DNA of 60,000 bases from Apostichopus japonicus (Eukaryota > Echinodermata > Holothuroidea > Aspidochirotida > Stichopodidae), in contig NC_092576.1 in assembly GCF_037975245.1 (NCBI RefSeq), positions 41,005,611-41,065,610 of the forward strand, in the 5' to 3' direction. The translations under genes and the position numbers were made by a program. Below, in pieces: positions 49,401-55,870 of this stretch. Below the pieces are notes generated by a model that worked only from the letters and a program-made list of their open reading frames with translations, was not told the DNA's origin and searched no databases. Positions within the stretch are counted from its first letter, which is position 1. Every line of letters starts with the position of its first letter.

Positions 49401-52400
49401 TCATGGCATCATCTAAAATACAACTTTGGCTAATATGAACATTATTAGTGAATAATTTTCATGTAGCTTACCAAGTACCAAACCAGTTTGCATTAGACAC
49501 AATAATAAGTTTCACTCTGCCACTTGTTGTTACTAGAATTTCCCCAAATATTAAAGATGAATACCTTGACATAAGCTATGCTATCATGGTGTGGTTTAAC
49601 TCTATTGTTTGCTTCTCCAACCATGCTCTATATATCTTACACATAATGGAGTTAAACATACAGAATTTGATAAAACTATTAATTTTGACTGACCGTAGCT
49701 TCAATCCATCGTATGACTTGCCGAGACTCTGTCCCCAGCATAAGCGAATAGAAACAACAGTGATTAACACTGAGGTACATCCAGCCCTGACGGGGAACTT
49801 TACCCTTCCAGTAACTGCAAGAGTAATCTGAAAAGAACAAAACAAAGTCAGTCATAATATCAAATAGGTTCCAATATGTATACATGTAGAAATTATGGGC
49901 TAAAAAAATAGCATAAATATTAATAATCATCAGCAGTTATTTTTGCAACTCTTAAGCACTTATGTTGTACAAGTTTCACGTTGGGTGGCTTTCAATTTAA
50001 CATTTTAACTCAACTTTGGAATCTTTTCAATTTAAAAAGTCATTTCAGATGGGAAAACCGTAGATTGCTCTTGGGTGAAAAGCCCACCTCACTATGACCC
50101 GGCCAGTTATCGAACCTGGAACCTCCTGATTACTAAGCCTCATTACTTCTGACTGGACTACTCCTAGTGCACAAACCACTACAGTAGCTCCTCTACCTTA
50201 CTCATATTACCTGTCCTCATATGTAACATATAACTTCACTGGGTAAAACATATGACCTCAAATGACCTGTTTATCATTTGTTTTATCTCAAGGACAAATG
50301 ATGTGTCAATTTTATCCAAGGGTGCTCTTTTATTTGTATCAAGATAAAAGGATGTTGCTTGGTTGAAGTTTTAGAATTTATGAAACAATGGCTAATCATT
50401 AACACTTAGACCTGCACTGATGAGCCAACACATGAATGTAATCTTAAAGAAACAATCTAATATAGTTTTGGTACATCTTAAAAGGTGAATATCAGTAAGA
50501 AATACGAAAATAATACTGGAGATCAGATTTTTCATTTTTGACGGCAACATATCTAAGATAACGTAACTGCTATCTTATTTTATTTTGAACATATCCAGGC
50601 TTGCCTTAATCTTGCCACCCCATATTATCAGTGGTAAGGTTTGCAAGCCACCACAAAAGACTAAAATTCTGCCTAAATTTATCATGTCCTGTACAAGAGA
50701 CCTCTGATTATACTCACAATTAACCAGTTTCTCATCCTCTGGTAAATTAAACAATCTCCTCCATTTATCATGAGCAGACTTGAAATTTTTGCTCTCCTCA
50801 TTAGCTGACCGAAAAAAAAATAAAGATAGGTCATAGATTTGAAGAGCATCGTGGAGAGGAGCACATAGTTACTTGATTGAATGTAGGTTAACATCCATTG
50901 ACATCATAGTTGATGGACCTTCAGAAAAATAATACAACCTTCTACTCACATTAGATTAATATGGGCTTTATGTTTTTGTGGTGATTGAATAGCTTTCTTC
51001 CCTCAGAAAGCTGGTGAAAGTAAACATGATAAAATCAGATCCCTGGTGAGGATGTTTCTATTAGTTTGTCAATATCCCTACACCTCTTTCTCTAGACAGT
51101 AAACCGTCAAGTTAAAAATAAGTTATATAAATATATATATATATATGTATATAAATATCTTTATATATATATGTATGTGTATATACCAGGGCAGGATAGG
51201 ACGCCTGCTCAAAATTTGGATATATCTTTCAAGTTGTTCCTTAGCCCAACAAGAAAGTTAACGAGGAAATGAACTTAGCTTTTAAAGTGATAAAGCTAAA
51301 ACTGTTGTCATTAATATATGTATACCAGTGCAGTAGAGGAAGCCTGCTTAAATATTGTGATATGTCTTTCAAATTGTTTCTTTTAGTCCAACAAGGAGGT
51401 TAAAGAGGAAATGAATGTAACCCTAAAAGTGATCAAGCTTATCAACTGTTGTAGTTTGTCACTATCGGCAGAACAAAAGTAACCGTTGATTCATGAACTT
51501 ACCTTCCTTTAGTTGTTCTTCAGTAGATTCAGTGTTTGCGACAAGACTCTCAATCTTACACTTGACAAACTCTGTTACATCCGTATCAGAGTCAAAGTTA
51601 CCTATCAAAATACAAGCATGGTGGAGAGGGTCAATGAAGACTGCTTCAAAAACACAGTCATATGTGAATATGTATCCAATGTATATAGTGATTTATAAAT
51701 TGTACTTAGCCAGTTCTTCTTTTTCAAATAAGGAGTGGATACAAACTCCAGCAGTTTGATAATTTTTTGTAATGAACAGTAGGTAACAGAAAGACAAAGC
51801 AAAAGAGATCATTAAGGTTGTTATGGATCAGTTTGGAATGCATTTATGACTTTAAAAGTATCCATTTGGCTAATACTCTGAGTAGGAACGTGCAGAAGAT
51901 AATTGGTAATATATAAGGTACCAGCCAAACACTTTTCCATAACTTTTCTCAGATTATGAAAACAATGAAAATTAAATTAAAGTAGAAGGATTGGTATCCA
52001 GTGTTGTAACAAGTCATGACTAGTTCACTAAATATAAAAAGTGAATTATTATTATTACTACACCGGTGCTTATATAACACAAAACCCCAGGGTTCAATGC
52101 GCTTAACAAAACAAATACAAAACACAATTGAATACACTTACCCATAGGTTTGTTTGAAATTACACTTCATCAAATAACAATTCTTAATAAACTTTTTACC
52201 CCATAGAGATTAATTATAAGTCAACAAATGGATTCAAGTATGGGAAATCACTGGCGGTGAGCAGACTTGACCTTCAAATAAAGAGAATCATTACAATCTA
52301 CAACTGAATCTCAAAGTAACTAACCTAAAGTCTCCATCAGGTTTTGCTCCAGCCATTCCCAGTGTCTGATAATCTCTCGTTTGTGCATCGACGATGCAAG

Positions 52401-55400
52401 AGCTGAGGAATAAAGTCATGAAAGATATCAATCACAGTAAATATGGCATTATGCAATTCCCCAACTTAGGTTAGATCTTCACTTTTGAAACCACGTATCA
52501 ATTAAACACAGATAAAACTGAATGAACATTACAACCATACAGAAAGGGTGATAAACACATCAGCAAATATCAATAACTTTAGACATCTTTATTTCCAACA
52601 GGAAGGTTCTTTTATTTCGGCCCATTCAAATTGAATTTTATTGAGTCAAAGGATAGCACTTTTACATGCTGATTCACTCCTGTTGAAAATTTTTTAAAGA
52701 AAGAAAGGCAATTTCAGCAGTTGTAGTTTTTATTGGCAGTCAGCTGTCCATTTTATGTGAGCATACTGTAACAGTTTATTGATTAATTGTTCGTTTATTT
52801 TGATGGGCAGATATAGCATTGTTTAAAACTTCCTACAATTTTAATAACCCACAAGACTGATAATCATGCATTAATACTGATGCTGTAACCTAATTTTCAG
52901 CGACAGGAAGACAAACTTTCATCCAAATAAAATTGTTTTTAGGACTTTGTCAATGTCGACATGATACTTTCTAGCCACTGTTCATTTACATTAAAACAGA
53001 GATACACGGGATAATCACAAAGTGATTGAAACAAGAAAGGAATTTGCCAACATAATTACTGAATGTATACAACTTTGTTTGTAATGAATTCAAACTTATG
53101 TTAAGATTCTCCTGGAACTATTATTGCACTGAGTCAGAAAGCCCTACTACTAGTAAAAAGATCTACATTAGCTCACTTCCATTGCTACACTTTGGATACC
53201 GTCAGATGGAAGCCATAAAAACACTGAAAATGTGTAACTATTCACTCAACATCAAGACATTCTCCTAATAATGTTCTAATGCTAAAGCAATCACCAAGCA
53301 GTATTGGCATTAAAGATGAACAGGAATATGCATTATTAAATATTATAAATATAAATAAACAAAATGAGTTTTACCATAACTAATGTCCGAGTCATTGGTC
53401 TGATGTAGGATTCGATAGGGGTCTGTGTTATTATCCAGAACAGAGTCAATTGTTCCGATGACCAATGAAGTAAGACCTCCTCCTCCATGACCTTTCCGTC
53501 GCTGAAGAACAAAGAACGGATTGGCTCTCTCGGTGATCCTTGAATAAAAATAAGAAAACATTACAGATAATATGTGATTGTGTAGCCTATACTAGAGTAC
53601 ATATTTGCTGTGAGGATTTGTGAATTTATGTTGTGTATTGGTGTACTCTTACTTTTACCCTGTACAGGTAGACATAATAGTCGGTCCCATATTAATGCTT
53701 AGCAGGATACTTAAATACTTGTGCTCAAAACAAGGGCAATACTACTATGCTCAAACAAGGGCAATACTACTATGCTCAAACAAGGGCAATACTTCTATGC
53801 ATAAGACAATAACACTGTGCATAAGACAACATTATTATACATACAGTATGTAATATTTGGAAGCCTAGTCTCGAAAAGAATATTCGGTAACGATACTATT
53901 TAAGGTGGCGGCAAATTATGTATATTTACACGTGGCCTAGGTGGCACACACCTTAACATACATACCATGTACACAACACAACACAGTACATTACTTACAA
54001 TGACTTAACAAATTGAGTCCATACTTTTACTTTACACTGTAAATATTTGAACATCTAGTATGCTAACTGCATGATTATTAATGCTGAGCCTAGAAGTTAA
54101 TAACATTTTGCACTCATAGAGGGGGGTTCTACTTCATACTCATACAGGAAGTGCATTCTATTCACACCGTACAGGCCAGCCCCAAAACTACAAAGTTAAT
54201 AACATTTTGCACTCATAGAGGGGGGGTTCTACTACATATTCATATAGGAAGTGCTCTTCTATTCACACCGTACAGGCCAGCCCCAGAACTACAAATATGT
54301 AGGACTGTAAAATCCATACTACAGAGCACATATCAAATGGCTAAAGCTACATGTGTGCTAGACATGATGCTTAGTTCTGTGTTTAGCAAGGCCAGCCCCA
54401 GAACTACAAATATGTAGGACTGTAAAATCCATACTACAGAGCACATATCAAATGGCTAAAGCTACATGTGTGCTAGACATGATGCTTAGTTCTGTGTTTA
54501 GCAATTCTGCTGATAAACAGTTATATATAGAAAGAAATTTCAGTTGACTCAGCACCAACAACTGGATAGATTTGGATAAAACCAAAAGAATTGGTGGCTT
54601 TGAAGATAAGTATTATTATTATTATTTTGTGAATTTGCAACTGAATGAACTCATTGTCTTTGAATCTTTCTGAAATATGTACACAGCACATGAAACTATA
54701 ACTTCTCAACTGATTGGCTAATTATGCCATTTAAAAAAAAAAAAATTCTGAGACTTAAACAGTCCTCAGAACATTGCTCAAGTACTCTGTGTGAATATGT
54801 GAGAAGGTCATACGTTTATAGCAGAGGACTGTCTTACAAGCCCAAGTTTATTGATGCCTCGGGCATTTTGTTTACAGCTGAACCCAGCCTATGACCTAAT
54901 TTGTTAAGGGAATTGATGTTGGCACCAGCATATTTTTACCCAAATATGGATCCCATTGTACTTTAGAGTGTGCTCTTTGGATTGCAAAGTTCAAAGCTAG
55001 GTTACATATTATCCTAATTGGTAAGCACTACCAGTCATGATGGCTGATACATTGAGCACTATTCACATGTGTAGCCTATAATCTAGCCACTAGGGCCTTT
55101 ACAGATGCAGTACCTATGCATAGCTAACTATGAATACTAGAACAGCTTAATAAAGGGCCTTTAGAGACGCAGTACCTATGCACAGCTAACTATTATTAAT
55201 TAAAAATCGATAGATAGCTTATACTTTAGTCTTTACACATCTGTAGCACCCTGATGTGTAAAGAGAGCAGACTTTCTTAAAATTAGTACTACTGTAGGTC
55301 CAGGCATATCCAAAGGTGCATGGATGAGTAAAACTTGTTTTGCTACGCTAGGCCCACACTAGTACCTTGACCTAGCCAAATTTGTGCCCAGCCCAAAATT

Positions 55401-55715
55401 AAGTCAGTATTAACATTATTATACTCAGAAATTCCTGAGAATTTATCAGTATTAGACCCATCCAAAACGTTGATAGGCCTGGATATTTATGCAATGAAAT
55501 CCACATATCAGTACAGCTGTACGTAAGGACTTTGGCAAATCTAGGCCTAATGTTAAGTGTTTGCTACGGCGGTTGTGCACAGCAGTAACGACTCACTGGT
55601 CTTACGTACACCTACGTACGCTACAGTGCTAGGCTATGTCATCAGACGAGTGCATAGAAATGCAAACTTACCACAGAGCATTTGCAAGCAGAACCTCCTC
55701 CGGTTTCACCCACAT
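15883..55715 (-). CDS. TBC1D9: TBC1D9/TBC1D8-family Rab GTPase-activating protein, 26 coding exons, 1484 aa
   Basis: TBC1D9-family proteins speed GTP hydrolysis on Rab GTPases and so act on membrane traffic; the GRAM domains are membrane-binding folds. I assembled 26 exons by hand; every junction has GT/AG and keeps phase, total 4455 nt including TAA. The start ATG at 55715 opens [20 protein letters not shown], matching the family N-terminus. Order: N-terminal block 1-157, GRAM 1 about 155-222, GRAM 2 about 295-365, Ser/acidic linker 406-519, TBC domain about 588-800 with arginine finger R640 (IERDLHR) and glutamine finger Q675 (YCQAMN), EF-hand 971-982, acidic region 1026-1119, 9-residue repeats 1237-1335, conserved tail [15 protein letters not shown]. 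Human TBC1D9 is about 1266 aa; the extra length comes mainly from the linker and the repeat. Orthology to TBC1D9 rather than TBC1D8 is not certain, as invertebrates may carry one ancestral gene. Confidence 0.95.
16333..16629 (-). repeat. Coding 27-bp minisatellite (GDKSAGGTE x 11)
   Basis: Eleven in-frame copies of a 9-residue unit (consensus GDKSAGGTE, variants [27 protein letters not shown]) in exon 26, residues about 1237-1335. It alternates Lys and Asp/Glu and is presumably disordered. Because the unit is a multiple of three, copy-number change would keep frame, so length polymorphism is expected. Confidence 0.95.
16858..17860. repeat. Intron 25: degenerate repeat of about 370 bp, 2-3 units
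   Basis: Related blocks recur: TGGTTCTTTCATTGGTGAGT (near 17358) and TGGTTCTTACATTGCTTAGT (near 17752), each followed by a poly(G) run and GGTTAATCCT or GGTTAGTCCT; and a TTCACTTACTCTCAG / CTCATTTACTCCTAG block. The last unit abuts the exon 25 donor. Poly(G) runs lie at 17136-17147 and 17408-17418. Confidence 0.5.
18060..18450 (+). repeat. Pyrimidine-rich tract with hairpin motif, copy 3
   Basis: About 300 bp of C/T-rich DNA followed by TTTGAAGAAGATCCTGCTAG and GATGGAAACGTCACGCCAAC. Lies in intron 24. It has the same order as 13380-13925, and its 3' part matches 9935-9990 closely. Confidence 0.5.
19026..19222. repeat. 30-bp minisatellite in intron 24
   Basis: Six to seven copies of a 30-bp unit (plus strand TTGTTGTTGCTAGGTAAAGG then TCAACYATAG) in which C and T alternate at one position, suggesting amplification by pairs. 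Each unit holds an AAAGGTCA word. Confidence 0.9.
20265..20515. repeat. Tandem duplication of about 147 bp in intron 24
   Basis: GCATAGTTGATGATACCAGA through AAAGTGTTGTCCAATATTCACAG occurs at about 20269-20362 and again, diverged, at about 20418-20512. The rest of intron 24 (19223-20264) shows no feature beyond AT-rich, GATGA-rich sequence. Confidence 0.7.
21440..22300 (-). repeat. Degenerate array in intron 23 built from the end of exon 23
   Basis: Units of about 120-170 bp start at about 21580, 21735, 21880, 22005 and 22135. On the plus strand the real exon 23 end reads TTCACCTACCTCAGGTCCAT then AGAAATCC; the units at 22135 and 22005 read TTCACCAATCTCTGGTCCAT / TACACCAACCTCTGGTCCAT followed by AAAAGTCC / GGAAGTCC. 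The donor is destroyed in these copies. Shared flanks (TATCACTG, CCCTTCTTATCCATCACTC) show true tandem descent. Two poly(C) runs (21526-21540, 21679-21692) lie inside. Confidence 0.7.
22430..22700 (-). mobile_element. tRNA-derived SINE, family 2, 5'-damaged copy
   Basis: On the minus strand it shares with 49925-50205 the block AGTAATGAGGCTTAG-like, GGGAGGTTC, AGAGCAATCTACGGTTTTCC and CATCTGAGATGACTTCC. The segment holding the B box is deleted. It ends in an AT-rich tail at about 22440. Lies in intron 22. Confidence 0.6.
23060..23436 (-). mobile_element. tRNA-derived SINE, family 3, full-length copy
   Basis: Read on the minus strand the head is GGCGTTGTGGTCAAGTGGTT (A box), then GATCTAAGGATTACAGGTTC with GAGCCC (B box GGTTCGAGCCC), followed by the conserved marine-SINE core TGTCCTTGGGCAAGGCACTT, a body, then GCGCTATGTAAGAACTGTTA and an (ATT)n tail. 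About 375 bp. The 3' 120 bp are repeated at 44026-44150, and a relative lies at 48660-49030. Confidence 0.9.
23529..26420 (-). CDS. TBC1D9: TBC1D9-like exons 20-22 (post-TBC helices and EF-hand)
   Basis: Exon 20 26420-26211, exon 21 24360-24190, exon 22 23700-23529, covering residues 842-1025. Exon 20 carries the conserved helical stretch [20 protein letters not shown] and ends at [12 protein letters not shown]. Exon 22 has an EF-hand loop [12 protein letters not shown] (residues 971-982) with acidic residues at loop positions 1, 3, 5 and 12, consistent with calcium binding. Position 12 is Asp rather than the usual Glu, which usually favours weaker or magnesium-shifted binding. Confidence 0.92.
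24735..24817 (+). mobile_element. SINE 3' end fragment
   Basis: TTGGCGCTATATAAATTTGC followed by ATTTATTATAATTATTATTATG, the typical 3' end of family-3-like SINEs, here on the plus strand without a head. Lies in intron 20. Confidence 0.55.
25134..25777. mobile_element. hAT-like non-autonomous element with exact 8-bp target duplication
   Basis: 644 bp. Ends: CAGGGGGGTAGGAGC on the left and, inverted, CAGGGGGGTAGGAAGC on the right. The flanking 8 bp AACATAAA are identical at 25126-25133 and 25778-25785. Eight-bp duplications plus CAG-type ends indicate the hAT superfamily. No transposase is encoded. Repeat copy B (25345-25718) is nested inside, and poly(C) runs follow both ends. Confidence 0.85.
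25345..25718 (-). repeat. Palindrome-ended interspersed repeat, copy B (nested)
   Basis: Same family as 1390-1672, opposite orientation. The 28-bp palindrome at 25690-25717 pairs in 13 of 14 positions. The other end reads ACTAGAGCACCAATGGTGC. The interior contains a further hAT-like end (CCAGTGGTGTGGCCAGGATT inverted, about 25495-25516), so at least three insertion layers occur here. Confidence 0.65.
26735..26805 (+). repeat. 20-bp tandem repeat (CACAAAGTAGGATTAATAGT)
   Basis: Three to four copies directly ahead of the LINE fragment; the last copies have small deletions. Lies in intron 19. Confidence 0.8.
26817..26942 (+). pseudogene. 3' end of a LINE reverse-transcriptase ORF (jockey/CR1-like), fragment
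   Basis: The plus-strand frame reads [19 protein letters not shown], continues [20 protein letters not shown] and stops with TGA at 26940. The pattern RVVNxWNxLPxxVVxAxSVNxFKxxLDxH is the usual C-terminus after the reverse transcriptase in jockey/CR1-type LINEs. The catalytic part is absent, so it is a 5'-truncated insertion. Confidence 0.8.
27420..28095. repeat. GTGACAGTGGGTGT-type minisatellite in intron 19, stop-free on the minus strand
   Basis: About 675 bp of short GT-rich units (GTGACAGTGGGTGTCTGACA, GTGACAAGGTGTATGTGACA) organised in higher-order blocks of about 190 bp (compare 27700-27890 and 27890-28080). It starts about 30 bp beyond the exon 19 donor. The minus strand lacks stops in all three frames for long stretches, so intron retention would append a His/Thr/Cys-rich tail (SHTHCHTH). 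Confidence 0.85.
28125..33116 (-). CDS. TBC1D9: TBC1D9-like exons 14-19 (TBC Rab-GAP catalytic domain)
   Basis: Exon 14 33116-33008, exon 15 31972-31878, exon 16 30767-30673, exon 17 29826-29680, exon 18 28970-28859, exon 19 28374-28125. Visible motifs: [20 protein letters not shown] (exon 14); IxxDxxR as IERDLHR with its catalytic Arg codon split AG|G across exons 15/16; LPEHPAFQ and [17 protein letters not shown] (exon 16); YCQ glutamine finger and [15 protein letters not shown] (exon 17); [13 protein letters not shown] (exon 18); [20 protein letters not shown] (exon 19). All catalytic residues are present, so GAP activity is expected. Introns 15 and 17 carry arrays built from the preceding exon ends. 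Confidence 0.95.
28404..28605. repeat. Tandem duplication of about 105 bp in intron 18
   Basis: GAAGTTTTAGAAACATTTTC...GTGGGTAAGAAGAACATGGG and GAAAGTTTTAGAGACATTTT...GTGGGTGAAGGAAGGACATG are diverged copies. Nothing else is seen in intron 18 (28375-28858). Confidence 0.7.
29146..29680 (-). repeat. 66-bp array in intron 17 made of the exon 17 end plus donor
   Basis: Eight copies besides the genuine exon end at about 29673-29715. Each unit carries, on the plus strand, ATTACCTTGATCTACTAGGG then CACCTATAACCCTAGTG, which is the reverse complement of the last 32 bases of exon 17 plus the GTAAT donor, followed by about 28 bp of intron-like spacer (CACTACCCTTACAGTGTGATAATATG). Most copies keep GTAAT; the fifth (GATAT) has lost the GT and the eighth reads GTGAT. 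Copies nearest the real exon are almost identical, while the far ones are more diverged. Confidence 0.92.
29827..30672. other. Intron 16, no array
   Basis: AT-rich sequence. The only note is a short echo of the exon 16 donor flank (AGAGTATGATAGTAAATTTG near 30578 versus AGAGTTATGATAGTAAACTT at 30651). Confidence 0.4.
30820..30945. repeat. AGGTCA-rich minisatellite in intron 15 (two DR4 pairs)
   Basis: Ten-bp-type units AAGGTCACCA / AAAGTCACCA. AGGTCA words at 30824 and 30834, and at 30865 and 30875, form direct repeats with 4-bp spacing, the geometry of nuclear-receptor DR4 elements. May be only a by-product of the 10-bp period. Confidence 0.7.
30953..31972 (-). repeat. 130-bp array in intron 15 made of the exon 15 end plus donor
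   Basis: Six or more extra copies of the last 70-75 bases of exon 15 lie between the real exon (31972-31878) and exon 16. Units at about 31096, 31226, 31356 and 31486 are near identical with a period of 130 bp; copies near 30965, 31630 and 31740 differ. The copies at 30952-31030 and 31728-31800 retain an open frame ([22 protein letters not shown]) and a donor (CACAG|GTAAA, CACAG|GTATG). The four central units lost the donor and 5 coding codons (GAGAG|GTGCAC remains). All extra copies lack the exon head MSTHPGYY; instead a TTACTACCAG precedes TCATTAGAGG in phase 0. Confidence 0.92.
32182..32555. mobile_element. hAT-like MITE with exact 8-bp target duplication
   Basis: 374 bp in intron 14. Ends CAGTGGCGGAGCG and, inverted, CAGTGGCCGAGCT. 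The duplication AGGGGACC lies at 32174-32181 and 32556-32563. No transposase. It contains a copy of the hairpin core shared with 41236-41278 and 42114-42156, on the opposite strand. Confidence 0.9.
32452..32493 (-). repeat. Conserved hairpin core GCGCCACC-n-GGTGGCGC, copy in MITE
   Basis: On the minus strand ACTATCTAAGCGGAGCGCCA is followed by CCACGGTTGGCGCGGAGCGTAC. The arms GCGCCA/TGGCGC pair. Similarity to the other two copies continues about 60 bp into a second hairpin (TTGCCGGAAA...). Confidence 0.75.
33117..33537. other. Intron 13
   Basis: Contains ACCATAACCTTCATTC-type repeats at about 33415-33490 and one CCTCCCATATGCTAACC (33388) that resembles the end of exon 13 (CCTCCCATATTCTCTG); a single weak echo, not an array. 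Confidence 0.4.
33538..38795 (-). CDS. TBC1D9: TBC1D9-like exons 12-13 (disordered linker)
   Basis: Exon 12 38795-38455 (341 bp) encodes a low-complexity Ser/Pro/Asp/Thr-rich linker ([17 protein letters not shown] and similar), probably disordered. Exon 13 33694-33538 leads into the TBC domain ([20 protein letters not shown], then [12 protein letters not shown]). The linker is longer than in vertebrate family members. The end of exon 12 is repeated in degenerate form in the next intron (37935-38454). Confidence 0.9.
34850..35515. repeat. 84-bp minisatellite in intron 12
   Basis: About eight copies of a unit containing GTGTCAGTGTGGAGGGTGAG, AAGCAGGGCCATGTGTATAA, GCTTGGTACATTAGGTTGAG and AAGCAACCATTGG. 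Not related to the neighbouring exons. Confidence 0.9.
35516..37934. other. Intron 12, unremarkable part
   Basis: AT-rich DNA without a supported exon, element end or array. A TATTATATTATA-rich patch lies near 37375. Confidence 0.4.
37935..38454 (-). repeat. Degenerate array in intron 12 made of the exon 12 end plus donor
   Basis: The real exon end reads on the plus strand TTTACTCACCAAGCTTAGCA then TTCATCTCATCCAAGAAGAC. Three older copies follow: 38289 (TTTACCTACAGAGCTCAGCA, then TTTCATAATGTCCAAGAAGA), 38118 (CTTAACTTAGCTTTCCTCTC, ATCCAAAATGC) and 37944 (CAATACTCACCTAGCTTTTT, CATTCTTCTCATGCC). Each continues with a CCTGAC(G/A)ACCAGCATC-type block matching exon 12 further in. Spacing is about 165-175 bp. 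The copy at 37944 keeps a strong donor on the minus strand (AG|GTGAGT). Confidence 0.75.
38796..39348. other. Intron 11
   Basis: AT-rich; a (CCT)n run near 39226-39240. No exon, array or mobile-element end seen. Confidence 0.4.
39349..49827 (-). CDS. TBC1D9: TBC1D9-like exons 6-11 (two GRAM domains)
   Basis: Exon 6 49827-49694, exon 7 48491-48286, exon 8 47995-47924, exon 9 45820-45688, exon 10 43951-43841, exon 11 39437-39349, covering residues 158-405. GRAM 1 begins [20 protein letters not shown] with VNHCCFYS. Exon 7 includes [22 protein letters not shown] 2 lies in exons 9-11 ([26 protein letters not shown], then a membrane-facing strand and [20 protein letters not shown]). Exon 8 is a short basic spacer ([20 protein letters not shown]). 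Confidence 0.92.
39438..40754. other. Intron 10, distal part
   Basis: An 18-nt poly(C) run at 39711-39728; otherwise AT-rich sequence with no recognised feature. Confidence 0.4.
40755..40859. repeat. 66-bp duplication with a telomere-like word
   Basis: GGACTAGGGTAAGGGAAGGA...CACCCCCTATGATGG and GGATTAGGGTTAGGGGAAGC...CATCCCCTATGGTGA are two copies. TTAGGGTTAGGGG is a short chance-level telomere-like string. Confidence 0.7.
41236..41278 (+). repeat. Conserved hairpin core, copy 1 in composite element
   Basis: ACTATCTAAGCGGAGCGCCA followed by CCATCGGTTGGCGCGTAGCGTAC; similarity continues downstream into GATTGCCGGAAACGGC. Confidence 0.8.
42114..42156 (+). repeat. Conserved hairpin core, copy 2 in composite element
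   Basis: ACTATCTGAGCGGAGCGCCA followed by CCATCGGTTGGCGCGGAGCGTAC, nearly identical to 41236-41278, followed by GATGGCTGGAAACGGCCCTT. Confidence 0.8.
42536..42658. repeat. Perfect 55-bp inverted repeat with 13-nt loop
   Basis: Arms 42536-42590 and 42604-42658 are exact reverse complements; the loop is TTCGGGCAGCCTC. The arms carry AATTCGGGCA words, and the loop repeats part of the arm (TTCGGGCAGCCT). The 3' arm runs directly into the G/C-rich right end of the composite element. Confidence 0.95.
44026..44150 (-). mobile_element. SINE family 3, truncated 3' part
   Basis: An (ATA)n tail followed by AATTAACAGTTCTTATACAG, CGCAACTTACAATAAATTCTCGCCG and CACACCTACACACCAAAGTG; matches 23062-23182. 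The 5' half with the tRNA-like head is missing. Lies in intron 9. Confidence 0.8.
44276..44535 (+). mobile_element. tRNA-derived SINE, family 1, copy 2
   Basis: Same family as 12681-12921. The head TGTTAGCTCAGTGG is duplicated in tandem (AGTGTTAGCTCAGTGG twice), then AATCCCGGTGCCTTTCAATC, GAGTTTGAGT and a (TACA)n-like tail. Intron 9 otherwise shows nothing except poly(G) near 45525. Confidence 0.85.
45821..47923. other. Intron 8
   Basis: A diverged duplication of about 165 bp: GCCTACATCTGTTTCCATGA (47550) and GCCTACATCTGTTTCCTCCA (47710), each followed by a TATCAATATRAACAC block. CCTCCCCCTCCCCCCTCCCC tract at about 47090-47110. No exon seen. Confidence 0.5.
48660..49030 (-). mobile_element. 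SINE related to family 3, diverged full-length copy
   Basis: On the minus strand the head GCGTGGTGGCCAATTGGCTA, then GTGATCCAAGGATTGATGGT (decayed B box), the core TGTCCTTGGGCAAGATGCTT, a body and an (AAT)n-rich tail. It lies in intron 6. Confidence 0.8.
49031..49693. other. Intron 6, remainder
   Basis: A poly(G) run at about 49276-49287; no other feature supported. Confidence 0.35.
49925..50205 (-). mobile_element. tRNA-derived SINE, family 2, full-length copy
   Basis: On the minus strand: GAGGAGCTACTGTAGTGGTT (A-box region), AGGAGGTTCCAGGTTCGATA (B box GGTTCGATAAC), AGAGCAATCTACGGTTTTCC, body, AT-rich tail. A damaged relative lies at 22430-22700. Lies in intron 5; the rest of intron 5 (50206-50717) shows nothing. 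Confidence 0.8.
50718..55715 (-). CDS. TBC1D9: TBC1D9-like exons 1-5 (N-terminal block)
   Basis: Exon 1 55715-55672, exon 2 53538-53375, exon 3 52402-52325, exon 4 51601-51503, exon 5 50804-50718, covering residues 1-157. Exon 2 reads [18 protein letters not shown], exon 3 [13 protein letters not shown], exon 4 [16 protein letters not shown] and exon 5 [14 protein letters not shown], all typical of TBC1D8/9 proteins ahead of the first GRAM domain. Exon 1 ends inside a Trp codon (TG|G). Introns 1-4 contain only local duplications. Confidence 0.93.
51170..51470. repeat. Tandem duplication of about 142 bp in intron 4
   Basis: GTATATACCAGGGCAGGATA...AAAGTGATAAAGCT and GTATACCAGTGCAGTAGAGG...AAAGTGATCAAGCT are diverged copies; a (TA)n tract precedes (51127-51180). 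It ends about 30 bp from exon 4. Confidence 0.8.
51602..53374. other. Introns 2 and 3
   Basis: AT-rich. TTATTATTATTACTACACCG...TTATATAACACAAAACCCCA (52045-52090) looks like a minus-strand SINE 3' end. Otherwise nothing, apart from exon 3 at 52325-52402. Confidence 0.4.
53725..53835. repeat. 25-bp tandem repeat in intron 1
   Basis: Three copies of CAAGGGCAATACTACTATGC followed by TCAAA; a related ATAAGACAA(T/C)A repeat follows. Confidence 0.8.
54095..54510. repeat. Two nested tandem duplications in intron 1
   Basis: A 96-bp unit (GTTAATAACATTTTGCACTC...GGCCAGCCCC) occurs twice, then a 111-bp unit (GGCCAGCCCCAGAACTACAA...TCTGTGTTTAGCAA) twice, nearly identical, so recent. Confidence 0.9.
54511..55671. 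other. Intron 1, promoter-proximal part
   Basis: A diverged duplication of about 75 bp (GGGCCTTTACAGATGCAGTA / GGGCCTTTAGAGACGCAGTA, 55095-55195). No other feature. Confidence 0.45.
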
Positions 55716-55870
55716 TTTTTAGAAAATATTTCGCTGTTTGCATTTAATCAAATCTTATTACGCATATGAACATACGTCCGACGTCGGCTAAGGGTAAAAA
55801 CTGGAAATATTGTGTACGTCATTAAAAGCGGACTAAATCAGGAAGCTGCCATTTTGTTTGTTGACGTTAG
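55716..55870 (-). promoter_or_regulatory. Putative 5' UTR/core promoter of the TBC1D9-like gene
   Basis: The minus strand shows CAAAATGGC at 55856-55848, a YY1-type word often found near transcription starts, about 135 bp upstream of the ATG. No TATA box is evident. The start codon context AAAAAATGTGG has A at -3. Confidence 0.35.
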
